Assembly (NCBI GenBank): GCA_964607575.1
Contig: CAZSLS010000006.1
Location: forward strand, 1 to 64,000
DNA from: BS750m-G57 sp964607575
GTDB lineage: Bacteria > Planctomycetota > Phycisphaerae > SM23-33
Direction: 5' to 3'
DNA length: 64,000 nucleotides
The stretch's first letter is position 1. Each line of letters opens with the position of its first letter. Below the pieces are notes generated by a model. The model did not search any database, was not told the DNA's origin, and saw only the letters and a list, made by a program, of their open reading frames with translations. Shown piece by piece: positions 32,208 to 40,565 of this stretch. A program made the translations under genes and the position numbers.

Positions 32208-33530
32208 GTGCTCAGTCCTGAAAACGTCAAGGTCAAGTCGCTTGGCGCATGCCGGATCCCTTCACCCATGGGTCTGTCGACTGTTATCGGCGACGGTATA
32301 GTGAACTACGTGCCCGACAACGCTCGAATGCCCGCGATGGTCGAATTGTCGAGCGAGGTCTCGGACGCCGCGGGGGTGTTCTTCGAAAAAGCGGGCCCGC
32401 GCCAGAATATCTACTTCGATCCGGAAGGAACTTCCGCGGCGATAGTGACCTGCGGCGGATTGTGTCCCGGGCTCAACAACGTGATCCGATCGCTCGTCCT
32501 CCAGTTGCACTACCATTACGGCGTGAAGAACATACTCGGTATCCGTTTCGGGTATTCGGGTCTCGATCCGGACTCGGGCAGGGAACCGATAGCGCTGACC
32601 CCCGAGTTCGTCGAGGATATCCACAAGGACGGCGGGACCGTGCTGGGCAGTTCGCGCGGTCCGGTGGCGACCGACCGGGCGGTGAACTTCCTCAGGCAGC
32701 GCGGCGTCAATATCCTGTTCTGCATCGGGGGCGACGGTACGCAGCGAGGCGCTCAACGCCTCTCCGAAGAGGCCGAGCGACAGGAATATCCGCTGGCTGT
32801 GATCGGGATCCCAAAGACCATAGACAACGATATCCAATACGTGCAGCAGACGTTCGGATACTACACCGCCATCGACAAGGCCAGAGAGGTCATCGACTGC
32901 GCACACAATGAGGCCCGCAGTGCTCTGGGCGGGATCGCGGTGGTCAAACTCATGGGACGCGACGCGGGATTCATCGCCGCCGGAGCCACCGTCGCCAGCC
33001 AGGATGTGAATCTCACCCTCGTGCCCGAACTGCACTTCGATCTCGACGGGCCCGGAGGCGTGTTCGATCTGCTCGAAAAGCGGATTACGGGGCGAGGGCA
33101 CGCTGTTGTAGTGGTCGCCGAAGGCGCCGGACAGCATCTGCTGCCCAGGAATGAGGACAACCGCGACGCGTCGGGCAATGTCCTGCTCGAGGATATCGGG
33201 GTCTTTCTTACCGGCGAAATCAAAGCCCATTTCAAGGACAGGGACGTTTGCGCGACGGTCAAGTACATCGATCCAAGCTACATTATCAGGAGCATTCCCG
33301 CCAACTGTGAGGATGCACTCCTCTGCGACCAGATGGCTCGTAACGCGGTACATGCAGGGATGGCGGGCAGGACGGGGATGCTGATCGGATACTGGTACGA
33401 TGTGTTCACCCACGTACCGATCTCGCTCGTCACCAGCCGGAAGAAGCAGATGTCTCCCGAGAGCGACCTTTGGCGAAGCGTACTGGCCGCCACCGGACAA
33501 CCGGTGCATATCGGGCGCCGAAACGCCTGA
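32208..33530 (+). CDS. 6-phosphofructokinase (probably ATP-dependent)
   Basis: A 440-residue PFK-family protein. Motifs: GGLCPGLNNVIR at the phosphoryl-donor site, GGDGTQRGA, PKTIDNDIQ and GRDAGFIAAGAT. The Gly in GGDGT favours ATP as donor, since PPi-dependent enzymes have GGDD; PKTIDND is shared with both PPi enzymes and the plant-type long ATP enzymes. It would phosphorylate fructose 6-phosphate in glycolysis. The N-terminal 75-residue extension before the catalytic core is typical of this long clade. The start at 32208 is GTG, preceded by GGGAG. The insertion sequence begins 12 bases after the stop. Confidence 0.9.
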   Translation: MLSPENVKVKSLGACRIPSPMGLSTVIGDGIVNYVPDNARMPAMVELSSEVSDAAGVFFEKAGPRQNIYFDPEGTSAAIVTCGGLCPGLNNVIRSLVLQLHYHYGVKNILGIRFGYSGLDPDSGREPIALTPEFVEDIHKDGGTVLGSSRGPVATDRAVNFLRQRGVNILFCIGGDGTQRGAQRLSEEAERQEYPLAVIGIPKTIDNDIQYVQQTFGYYTAIDKAREVIDCAHNEARSALGGIAVVKLMGRDAGFIAAGATVASQDVNLTLVPELHFDLDGPGGVFDLLEKRITGRGHAVVVVAEGAGQHLLPRNEDNRDASGNVLLEDIGVFLTGEIKAHFKDRDVCATVKYIDPSYIIRSIPANCEDALLCDQMARNAVHAGMAGRTGMLIGYWYDVFTHVPISLVTSRKKQMSPESDLWRSVLAATGQPVHIGRRNA

Positions 33531-33553
33531 TAATGCAGGGAACAGAAAAAGGG

Positions 33554-33614
33554 GTCAGGGAAAGCGCCGGGATAAACCGGCTTGGGATAAGGAATGAAAT
33601 TAAAGAGCCCTGAC
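33554..33614. repeat. Small hairpin-ended (REP/MITE-like) segment inside the IS left end
   Basis: GTCAGGG (33554-33560) and CCCTGAC (33608-33614) are perfect inverted repeats bounding 61 bases. Inside lies a second perfect hairpin, GCCGG-GATAAA-CCGGC (33566-33581). The segment splits what would otherwise be a continuous terminal inverted repeat shared with the right end of the IS, so it looks inserted. Confidence 0.5.
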
Positions 33615-33633
33615 CTGCTCTGTAGAAAAGCTC
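33615..33633 (+). repeat. IS inner inverted repeat, left copy
   Basis: CTGCTCTGTAGAAAAGCTC, identical over 19 bases to the reverse complement of 34597-34615. Confidence 0.85.
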
Positions 33634-33700
33634 AATATTCTCCAATATTTTGTTCAATAAAGACTTGCGCGATTGGACTTCGTCGGGTAGACAATGAAGG

Positions 33701-34659
33701 ATGAGCACTACCAGCAAGTCGCCACGGAAGGTCGCGCTGGTCGCATTGGCGGTCGCCGAACAAACCCTGCCGCCTTACAGCCATCGATTCAGCCCAAGGA
33801 CCTTCACCCAACCGCAACTGTTCGTCTGCCTGGCGATCAAGACGTTTTTCAGAACCGATTACCGGGGCGTCACGGCCATCCTGGCTGACATGCCCGATCT
33901 GTGCACGGCCATCGGTCTTCTGAAAGTTCCGCATTTCACCACGCTGCAAAAAGCGGCTTGCCGGTTGATGGCTTCAGCCGTTCCAAGAAGCTCTTGGAAG
34001 GGACCATTCGCCAGGCGTTGGGCGAACAACCGCGGGTCGAATTGGCGGCCGTAGACTCCACCGGAATGGAATCCCGTCACATCAGCCGATACTTTGTCCG
34101 CCGCCGATCACGCTTGGCAACCCTTTGGCAAACAACTTATTACACAAAGTATCCTAAGCTCGGAGTTGTCTGCGATTGCCAAAGCCACATTATCCTCTCA
34201 ACGCTTCGCAAGCGGGGGCCGACGCCCGACATTAACCAACTTCGCCAGACGCTCCGTCCAGCCGTTGGTCGAGCTCAAATCAAGACATTGCTGGCCGACG
34301 CCGGATATGACTCCGAAGCAAATCACACGTTCACACGAGAGCAACTTGGAATTGAAACGATCATCCCTCCCCGTCATGGGCGTCCCAGCATCCGCCCGCC
34401 AACGGGCAAATATCGCAGATTGATGCGAGAAGAACTTGACACCGAACGCTACGGCCAGCGTTGGCAAGTCGAGACGGTGTTCTCAATGATCAAACGTAAC
34501 CTGGGCAGCGCCCTGCACGGGCGAAGCTACTGGTCGCAGTGCAGAGAATTGATGCTTCTTGCGATCACACACAATATAATGATCATTATGCTTGTGGAGC
34601 TTTTCTACAGAGCAGTCCTGCCCCCTTTTTCTGGAGCCGTAAAGGAATACGATCCATGA
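33701..34659 (+). pseudogene. DDE transposase, split by a -1 frameshift
   Basis: The N-terminal part (from ATG 33701, MSTTSKSPRKVALVALAV through VPHFTTLQKAACRLM) is in one frame. The rest, with the catalytic residues in LAAVDSTGMES, LLADAGYDSEAN and QRWQVETVFSMIKRN, is in the -1 frame. The switch must occur around 33975-34000, where a reading such as ASAVP-KKLLEGTIRQAL restores a continuous protein. No classical slippery heptamer is present, so a mutation or an unusual programmed shift are both possible. The second frame has no stop inside the element: it runs through the right inverted repeat and ends at TGA 34657-34659, overlapping the ATG of the next gene. Confidence 0.65.
34597..34615 (-). 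repeat. IS inner inverted repeat, right copy
   Basis: GAGCTTTTCTACAGAGCAG, the perfect reverse complement of the left copy. It lies within the last part of the transposase reading frame. Confidence 0.85.
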
Positions 34660-37217
34660 GACGATTCGGAATGTTGGCGTGCCTGCTCGCGTGTCTGTTT
34701 GCTTCGGTTGGACAGGCGGTCGAACCGATCCGTCTGGCAAATAAGCATATCCGGGCTGATTTCAAGTTGATCGGTGGCGCGTGGGCCAACTGTGGTCTTT
34801 CGCGGGCCGACGGGTCGGATGCGATGAGACTGGTCAGCGACGAGTTCGAGGTTCTCCTGTTTGATGACACTCGCTTCACGGCCGCAGACTACCGGGCGGG
34901 CGACCCCAAGCGAATAATCGGCAACGATGGATCGCAGGTGATGGTGATCGAGTACAAGCCTGAAGCCTCGACGTCTCCCAAAGCGCCTCGCAGGGTGACG
35001 GTCGCCTACGAGCTTGGCAAGGGACCATATCTCCGCAAGATCGTTACGATCGCGATGAAAAAAGGCGAGAAGGTCGACCGACTGAGCGTGCTGCGATTCT
35101 CGACGTCGACAAAAGCCTCTCGCGGCGGGCGGGGCGAGGCGGTGTTCCTGGGCAACTGGTTCGTCGGGGCGGACTATCCGTGCTTCTATAGTCGGCATAG
35201 CGACGGATTTGCCAATCCCGATTATTTCTACCGCTGGGATTACATGATAGATCTCGCCGGCGGCGATAAGATTCTGGCCCCGCGCAAGGGTCTGGTGTCG
35301 GTGTTTCATTTTCCCGGATACGCCCGCTTGCAGGCCGGAGGCAAGTGGGAGATCGTTTCCAAACGTGCGGTTATCGGTTTGAGCAAGGCCAAGGGCGACA
35401 ATGCGGAGTTGGCGCTGTTCGATTACATCGCCGAAACGCGAAAACCTCCTCGCAGCCACCTGCACTACAACAACTGGTACAGCCCCGAAGGCAAGAACCT
35501 CAGCGTCGACAAGTTCATCCCGAACGTCTACAAACCCATCAACGACAAGCTGAAAAAGTACGGGGCTAAACTCGATGCGATAGTGCCTGACCACGGATGG
35601 CAGAACACCAAGGCGTTCGAATACATATTCCAGCCGCAGGTCAACGCCACCCACTCACCGCTGCCCGAACTCGCTAAAGCTCTGATGGACTCAGGCAAAA
35701 CGCACCTGGGGATTTGGATGGCGCTGGACGGGACGAACAACTCCACCGCACACGGACTGAAAATCGGCTACAAGCCCGCATACGCCAAAGGCTTCAAACG
35801 CGAGGCCAAATGGATGGCGGGCAAGGCGTACTTCAACATACTCGACCCGAAATACCAGCGCGACCTCAAGAAGGCGCTGAAGTTCCTGATCGTCGATGCG
35901 GGAGTGGACTATATCAAGCACGATTTCAACCACAACTTCACCAGCAACTACATCTCGCAGCGTCACGCGCGCGAGGCCTGCCTCGACGTGACGCTCGGCC
36001 TGCTGAAGTACGAACGGTCGCTTAATCCGAAGGTCTACCAGAATTACACCAACGGATCGTGGTTTTCGCCATGGTGGTTGCAGCATGTAGATTCGCTGTG
36101 GATGATGTCGGGCGATTCGGGCAACTCTCGCAAGTATCCGCACCTGGCGCATCGCGACCGTTCAACGTCGTATCGCGACGAATATTTTTTCCAGAATTTC
36201 AACAACCCCCAGCGCACCGCCCGGCCGGTGATTCCGATCGCCAACTTCATGACGCACGGGATCATTTATTCAGCCAAGAAGCCCTTCACCGACGGGCACG
36301 ACCTGCTGGAAAACTGGTCGAATCACGTTGTGATGTACTACGCACGCGGGACGATGGTCAAGGAACTCTACCTCACGCCGAAGCTGCTCAGCGAGGCCCA
36401 GTGGGAAGTGCTGGGGCGGGCGTCCGACTGGGCGCAGCGCAACCAGCATCGCCTGAAGAACACGGTGATAATCGGCGGGGATCCGGGCAAGGGCGAGATT
36501 TACGGGCTTATCAGTTGGGTCGGTGGGCGGGCGATACTCACCGTTCGCAATCCCAACCGCAACGCTCAAACACTAACCGTACCGTTCGACTGGACGGTCT
36601 ACTACCGCGGCGCAAAGGGCAAGGCGTACCGGGCGCGGGCGATCTATCCGTTCGTCGAACAGATGCCCTGGGTGCTGACTTCGGGCCAACCGTTCAAAGT
36701 AACGGTCCCCGGCGACACGGTGATCGTTTACGAGATTGATCCGGGCCGACCGCCTGAGACGCCGGCGGCCGAGGCCAAACCGTTACCGGTGACCAAGGCG
36801 ACAGTCGACGGCGATGCGATCGTTATGAAGTTGCGGGTGCCTGACGAGGCGATGGAACGCTACGAACTGATCATCCAGCCGTGGGGTACAATCGACGTGG
36901 AACTCACCATCGACGGTAAGCCCGTTCCGGCCCGCCAATCATCCAAGGACGCTCGATGGAGCATCCACGCGTTCGGCCTTGCGTCATACCGCGGCAAGAC
37001 GATAGCTCTCCGGGCCCGCCTCAAGGCCGACCCCGCCGCCAAGCGAAAGCCTCGCCCCAAGACTCCGACCGAAGCATGGGTCATCGCCGACCGTCCCGTA
37101 ACCGCCAGGCCCGAGCCCTCCGACCGGCATCTGCCCAAACCGATCTCGCAGAACTATCGCCGAGTAACCCAAAACGTTCTGACCAAACGAAGCGTTCCGG
37201 TATCCACGGGCAAGTAG
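34656..37217 (+). CDS. Secreted GH36/GH27-like glycoside hydrolase (alpha-galactosidase-like)
   Basis: An 853-residue protein with a signal peptide (MRRFGMLACLLACLFASVGQA). A beta-sandwich N-terminal region precedes a TIM barrel with HYNNWYSPEGK, VPDHGWQN, a putative nucleophile segment DYIKHDFNHNF and a putative acid segment SLWMMSGDSGNS, the layout of clan GH-D enzymes. A C-terminal beta-sandwich follows (ILTVRNPNRNAQTLTVPFDW), then a basic tail. The substrate is uncertain. The ATG at 34656 has AAGGA at 34642-34646. The insertion sequence ends only 22 bases upstream and its transposase frame stops in an ATGA overlap with this start, so expression may now depend on the element. It is convergent with the LEPR-XLL peptide gene. 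Confidence 0.5.
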   Translation: MRRFGMLACLLACLFASVGQAVEPIRLANKHIRADFKLIGGAWANCGLSRADGSDAMRLVSDEFEVLLFDDTRFTAADYRAGDPKRIIGNDGSQVMVIEYKPEASTSPKAPRRVTVAYELGKGPYLRKIVTIAMKKGEKVDRLSVLRFSTSTKASRGGRGEAVFLGNWFVGADYPCFYSRHSDGFANPDYFYRWDYMIDLAGGDKILAPRKGLVSVFHFPGYARLQAGGKWEIVSKRAVIGLSKAKGDNAELALFDYIAETRKPPRSHLHYNNWYSPEGKNLSVDKFIPNVYKPINDKLKKYGAKLDAIVPDHGWQNTKAFEYIFQPQVNATHSPLPELAKALMDSGKTHLGIWMALDGTNNSTAHGLKIGYKPAYAKGFKREAKWMAGKAYFNILDPKYQRDLKKALKFLIVDAGVDYIKHDFNHNFTSNYISQRHAREACLDVTLGLLKYERSLNPKVYQNYTNGSWFSPWWLQHVDSLWMMSGDSGNSRKYPHLAHRDRSTSYRDEYFFQNFNNPQRTARPVIPIANFMTHGIIYSAKKPFTDGHDLLENWSNHVVMYYARGTMVKELYLTPKLLSEAQWEVLGRASDWAQRNQHRLKNTVIIGGDPGKGEIYGLISWVGGRAILTVRNPNRNAQTLTVPFDWTVYYRGAKGKAYRARAIYPFVEQMPWVLTSGQPFKVTVPGDTVIVYEIDPGRPPETPAAEAKPLPVTKATVDGDAIVMKLRVPDEAMERYELIIQPWGTIDVELTIDGKPVPARQSSKDARWSIHAFGLASYRGKTIALRARLKADPAAKRKPRPKTPTEAWVIADRPVTARPEPSDRHLPKPISQNYRRVTQNVLTKRSVPVSTGK

Positions 37218-37241
37218 TATTGTTCGATGACCTGAGATGCG

Positions 37242-37451
37242 TCAGAACCCCGCGGCGGTGAGATCCAGCAGATCGACCCCGCCGAGGATCGGACCGATCT
37301 CCGGGCGGGAATTGCCGACATTTACCAGCGCATTTGCGGTGAGTGTTTCGGCGTCATCACCGAGATCGAAGAACGCTGCCCCCACGACGTTCAGGGACCC
37401 ACTCAACAGTATCCGCTCTTCCAGGACTTCAAATAACGTATGTTCGTGCAT
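37242..37451 (-). CDS. Stand-alone LEPR-XLL motif peptide
   Basis: A 69-residue reading frame starting MHEHTLFEVLEERILLSGSL, which matches the planctomycetal LEPR-XLL motif (consensus like F-x-x-LE-x-R-x-LLS) usually found at the N-terminus of giant secreted proteins. The remaining 45 residues are Gly/Asp/Leu-rich without a recognised domain, and the frame then stops. GGAGAGAG lies about 7 bases before the ATG, so translation is plausible. It may be a remnant of a large surface protein or a genuine small protein. It is the only feature in the 314-base space between the GH36-like gene and the sulfatase, where nothing else was seen. Confidence 0.55.
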   Translation of the reverse strand: MHEHTLFEVLEERILLSGSLNVVGAAFFDLGDDAETLTANALVNVGNSRPEIGPILGGVDLLDLTAAGF

Positions 37452-37531
37452 TGCCTACTCTCTCCGTAAGTAGAGTAGGACACAAAACACCCTCGGGCAA
37501 ATCGACCCGGCGACAAACAGTTATCTTCGAC

Positions 37532-38968
37532 TTAAGTGATCCGCTCGGGCATGATCGCGTTGTTCTTCACCAGCCAGGTTTCGAGATCGGCTTTCATTTG
37601 TGCGGCTATTTTCGGGTGCTGCTTGGCGATGTTCACTTTCTCCGAGATATCTTTCGACAGATCGTACAACTCGACCGATCCGTCGAGATACCACTTGATG
37701 AGCTTGTACTTGCCTTGCCTGATCGCCCCACCCAGGCCGTTGGACCTGTGGAAGGCGTAGTTGGGGTAGTGGAAGTGGATGGCTTTACGCGTGAGGGGCC
37801 CCTTTTGCGTCAGCAGGGGCGTGATGTCCTCACCGTCGATGATCTGTCCACGCTGCGGTTGCAATCCGGCCGCTGACAGCAGGGTCGGGTAAAAGTCCGT
37901 GCTGATAATCGGCGTGGCGCAGGTCGTATTCGGGGGCACGATCCCTGGCCAGCGGATGATGGTCGGTACGCGAATCCCGCCTTCGTAGAGGTGTCCCTTG
38001 TCCAGGCGAAGCGGTCTGTTGTCGCCCACGCCGCCGTAGGCGCCGTTGTCGGACGTGAAGATCACCAGCGTCTCGTCGCGGATGCCCAGTTCGTCGACTT
38101 TCGCGAACAGTCGCCCCATGGCCGTATCCATCGCTTCGAGCATGGCGGCGTATCGCGCGTCCTTGATGCCCGGCCCGATGCGAGACTTGTACTTCTCGAT
38201 CAGCGGATTCGGCGCCTCCATCGGCCAGTGTACCGTGTAGTTCCACAGTGACAGGAAGAACGGTTGCTTTTTGGCTCGGCTGGCGGTGATGAAACTCATC
38301 GCTTCGTCGCACAGGCGGTCAGGCAGGTACTCACCGGCCTTGCGGGGCTTGAGATTGTAGATCTTGTAGGGATCCCAGTAGGTCGGCGGTCCGCCGTAGC
38401 AGCATCCGCCAATGTTAATGTCGAAACCCTGGTTCTCGGGATTGAACCTGTCGTCGCCGCGGCCTTGATCGTTGCCCTTGCGTTTCCCGCTCATGTGCCA
38501 TTTGCCCATGAAGGCGGTGGCGTATCCGGCGGATTTGAGGCGTTCGGCGATGGTGACCTTCTCAAGCGGCAGGACGTTGATTGTCTTGGCGGACTTGAGC
38601 TTGGCGCCTTTGGGCTCGAAGCGCGGGTGGTCGGGGATGTGGTTAGTGATCATCAGGCGGGCCGGCGACTGCCCCGACATGATCGACGCCCGCGTGGGTG
38701 AGCACACCGGTGCGGCCGCGTAGGCGTCGGTGAATCGCATACCATCTTTGGCGAGCTTGTCGATATGCGGCGTGTCGAGATTCTTGTTGCCTTGGCAGTG
38801 CAGGTCCATCCAGCCCATGTCATCGACCATTATCAGGATGATATTGGGCTTCTTGCCGGCCTTGCCGGATGCTGTCGTGGAGATTGCCTGCTTGCAGCCG
38901 CCCAGCGATACCGCCGCGGCGCCGAGTGCGACGGTTTTGAGAAATTCACGTCTGTTGTGTTGCTTCAT
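37532..38968 (-). CDS. S1-family sulfatase with Tat-like/lipoprotein leader
   Basis: A 478-residue arylsulfatase-type protein. The leader MKQHNRREFLKTVALGAAAVSLGGC combines a twin-arginine-like RREFLK motif and a possible lipobox. The catalytic motif CSPTRAS (Cys 89) would be converted to formylglycine. Metal-binding residues are visible in IIMVDDMGW (as LIMVDDMGW) and FTSDNGAYGG; MGKWHM and the His/Lys residues near GKWH complete the site. It would hydrolyse sulfate esters on polysaccharide outside the cytoplasm. The specificity is unknown. It follows the second sulfatase by 9 bases in the same direction, so the two are co-transcribed. Confidence 0.92.
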   Translation of the reverse strand: MKQHNRREFLKTVALGAAAVSLGGCKQAISTTASGKAGKKPNIILIMVDDMGWMDLHCQGNKNLDTPHIDKLAKDGMRFTDAYAAAPVCSPTRASIMSGQSPARLMITNHIPDHPRFEPKGAKLKSAKTINVLPLEKVTIAERLKSAGYATAFMGKWHMSGKRKGNDQGRGDDRFNPENQGFDINIGGCCYGGPPTYWDPYKIYNLKPRKAGEYLPDRLCDEAMSFITASRAKKQPFFLSLWNYTVHWPMEAPNPLIEKYKSRIGPGIKDARYAAMLEAMDTAMGRLFAKVDELGIRDETLVIFTSDNGAYGGVGDNRPLRLDKGHLYEGGIRVPTIIRWPGIVPPNTTCATPIISTDFYPTLLSAAGLQPQRGQIIDGEDITPLLTQKGPLTRKAIHFHYPNYAFHRSNGLGGAIRQGKYKLIKWYLDGSVELYDLSKDISEKVNIAKQHPKIAAQMKADLETWLVKNNAIMPERIT

Positions 38969-38977
38969 GGAAGTTCC

Positions 38978-40435
38978 TTACTTTGGTTTGTACTCGGGAT
39001 TGGGCTTGGGGAGTTTGGCTCCGACTGACTTGAGCCATGCGGTCAGCTTTGCGTCCAGGTCGGCGACCTTTTTGGGCATTGCTGCGGATTGGTCGGTCTT
39101 TTCGGACAGGTCGTCCTTGAGATTGTAAAGTTCCCGCTTACCGCTCTCGTAGCGGCGGATGAGTTTCCAGTCGCCCTCGCGGATGATGCTGTACGGCTTG
39201 ATCCGCGTGCCCCACCAGTAATGCGGGAAATGCCAGTACAGCGTCTTGCGCTCCAGCCCGCCTGTCTGCTTTAGCAGCGGCATGAGGCTCAGCCCGTCGA
39301 TAGTTTTGTCGGGCAATTTGGCGCTGGTGGCGGCGGCGATAGTGGGCAGGAGGTCGATGCTGCAGACGGGCGTGTCGCATACCGAGCCGGGCTTGACGTT
39401 GCCCGGCCAGCGGATGATGAACGGTTCGCGAATCCCACCTTCGTACGCGTAACCCTTGCCCTTGCGAAGCGGGGCGTTGTTGGTCGCGGGGAAATGCACC
39501 GCGCCGCCGTTATCGGATGTGAAGATGAACATCGTATCGTCGGTGAGCTTGTGTTTGTCCAGGGCGGCCAGGATCCTGCCCACCGCTTGGTCAACGCTTT
39601 CGACCATGGCTGCATACACCGGGTTCTTCTGGTTGGTGGTCTTGCGTGCCCTGTACTTGGCGATGATTTCCTTCTTGGCCTGGATGGGGGAGTGGACCGC
39701 GTAGTGGGCCATATACAGGAAGAACGGCTTGTCGTAATGCTTCTCGATGAAGCCGACCGCATGCTCGGCTTCGCGGTCGGTTAGGTACTCGCCTTTCTTC
39801 CGGGGCGGGAATGTGGCGATTCCCGCGGTCTTGCCTGACCTCGAGTACGGGTCGAAGAAGCTCGGCGGGGCTCCGATCTTGCATCCGCCGAAATTGTAAT
39901 CGAATCCCTGCTGGTCAGGATGCCAGCCGGGAGGACCCAGATGCCACTTGCCCACGTGGCAGGAGACGTATCCGAGCGGTTTGAGCATCTCGGGGATAGT
40001 GACCTCGTCGTGTTCGAGCCAGAACTTGCAGATTGGAGTCAGGAGCTTTCGATTGCGGTGCGGGTCGAAGCCTTCGGGGTTCTTGCGGGCTTTGGCGGCC
40101 TTTGCGGCGCGGCGGTCGTGGCAGTGGATCCAATCGGTCACGCCGACGCGGGCGGGGTATCGTCCGGTCATGACAGATGCTCGCGTGGGGCTGCAGACGG
40201 CGCAGGCGGCGTAGCCCTGGGTGAACTTCATGCCCCCGCGACAGAGGCGATCGATGCTGGGCGTCTGGTAGTACGTGCTTCCAAAGCAGCCCACGTCGGT
40301 CCAGCCCATATCGTCGACCAGCACGAGTACGACGTTCGGTTTGCGTTTCGAAGCTCTCACCGCGGCGGACGCTTGCGGAACGACGGCGGCCGCTGCGCCG
40401 AGGCTCAAAGCTTTGAGGAAGTCGCGTCGTTGCAT
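38978..40435 (-). CDS. S1-family sulfatase
   Basis: A 485-residue sulfatase with a twin-arginine-like leader (MQRRDFLKALSLGAAAAVVPQASA). Key sites: VLVLVDDMGW for metal binding, CSPTRAS with Cys 81 as the formylglycine precursor, HVGKWHLG, and FTSDNGGAVHFP. It is clearly a paralogue of the downstream sulfatase but has diverged well beyond a recent duplication. It probably acts on a different sulfate position of the same polymer. It is first in the two-gene minus-strand unit and divergent from the third HzsA-like gene at 40566. Confidence 0.92.
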   Translation of the reverse strand: MQRRDFLKALSLGAAAAVVPQASAAVRASKRKPNVVLVLVDDMGWTDVGCFGSTYYQTPSIDRLCRGGMKFTQGYAACAVCSPTRASVMTGRYPARVGVTDWIHCHDRRAAKAAKARKNPEGFDPHRNRKLLTPICKFWLEHDEVTIPEMLKPLGYVSCHVGKWHLGPPGWHPDQQGFDYNFGGCKIGAPPSFFDPYSRSGKTAGIATFPPRKKGEYLTDREAEHAVGFIEKHYDKPFFLYMAHYAVHSPIQAKKEIIAKYRARKTTNQKNPVYAAMVESVDQAVGRILAALDKHKLTDDTMFIFTSDNGGAVHFPATNNAPLRKGKGYAYEGGIREPFIIRWPGNVKPGSVCDTPVCSIDLLPTIAAATSAKLPDKTIDGLSLMPLLKQTGGLERKTLYWHFPHYWWGTRIKPYSIIREGDWKLIRRYESGKRELYNLKDDLSEKTDQSAAMPKKVADLDAKLTAWLKSVGAKLPKPNPEYKPK

Positions 40436-40565
40436 TTATACGCTCCTGACTAACTTCGGACGACTATAGCAGGCATGGGACCGCAAAGGAATTGAAATGC
40501 CCGCTGCAAACCGGTACGCTATGTTAACGCAGGCGGGGTGGTTCTATACAAAGGTGAGAAACGAA

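Larger units (their letters stand above)
33543..34633 (+). mobile_element. Insertion sequence (IS4/IS5-like DDE) with interrupted left inverted repeat
   Basis: The right end carries CCCCCTTTTTCTG (34621-34633) preceded by GAGCTTTTCTACAGAGCAG (34597-34615). The left end carries the inverted complement in two parts: CAGAAAAAGGGG (33543-33554) and CTGCTCTGTAGAAAAGCTC (33615-33633). The gap between the two left parts is filled by an extra segment of about 55 bases with its own inverted ends. Inside is one transposase gene in two frames. No target-site duplication is evident outside the ends. The element sits exactly between the phosphofructokinase gene and the glycosidase gene at 34656. Confidence 0.7.
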
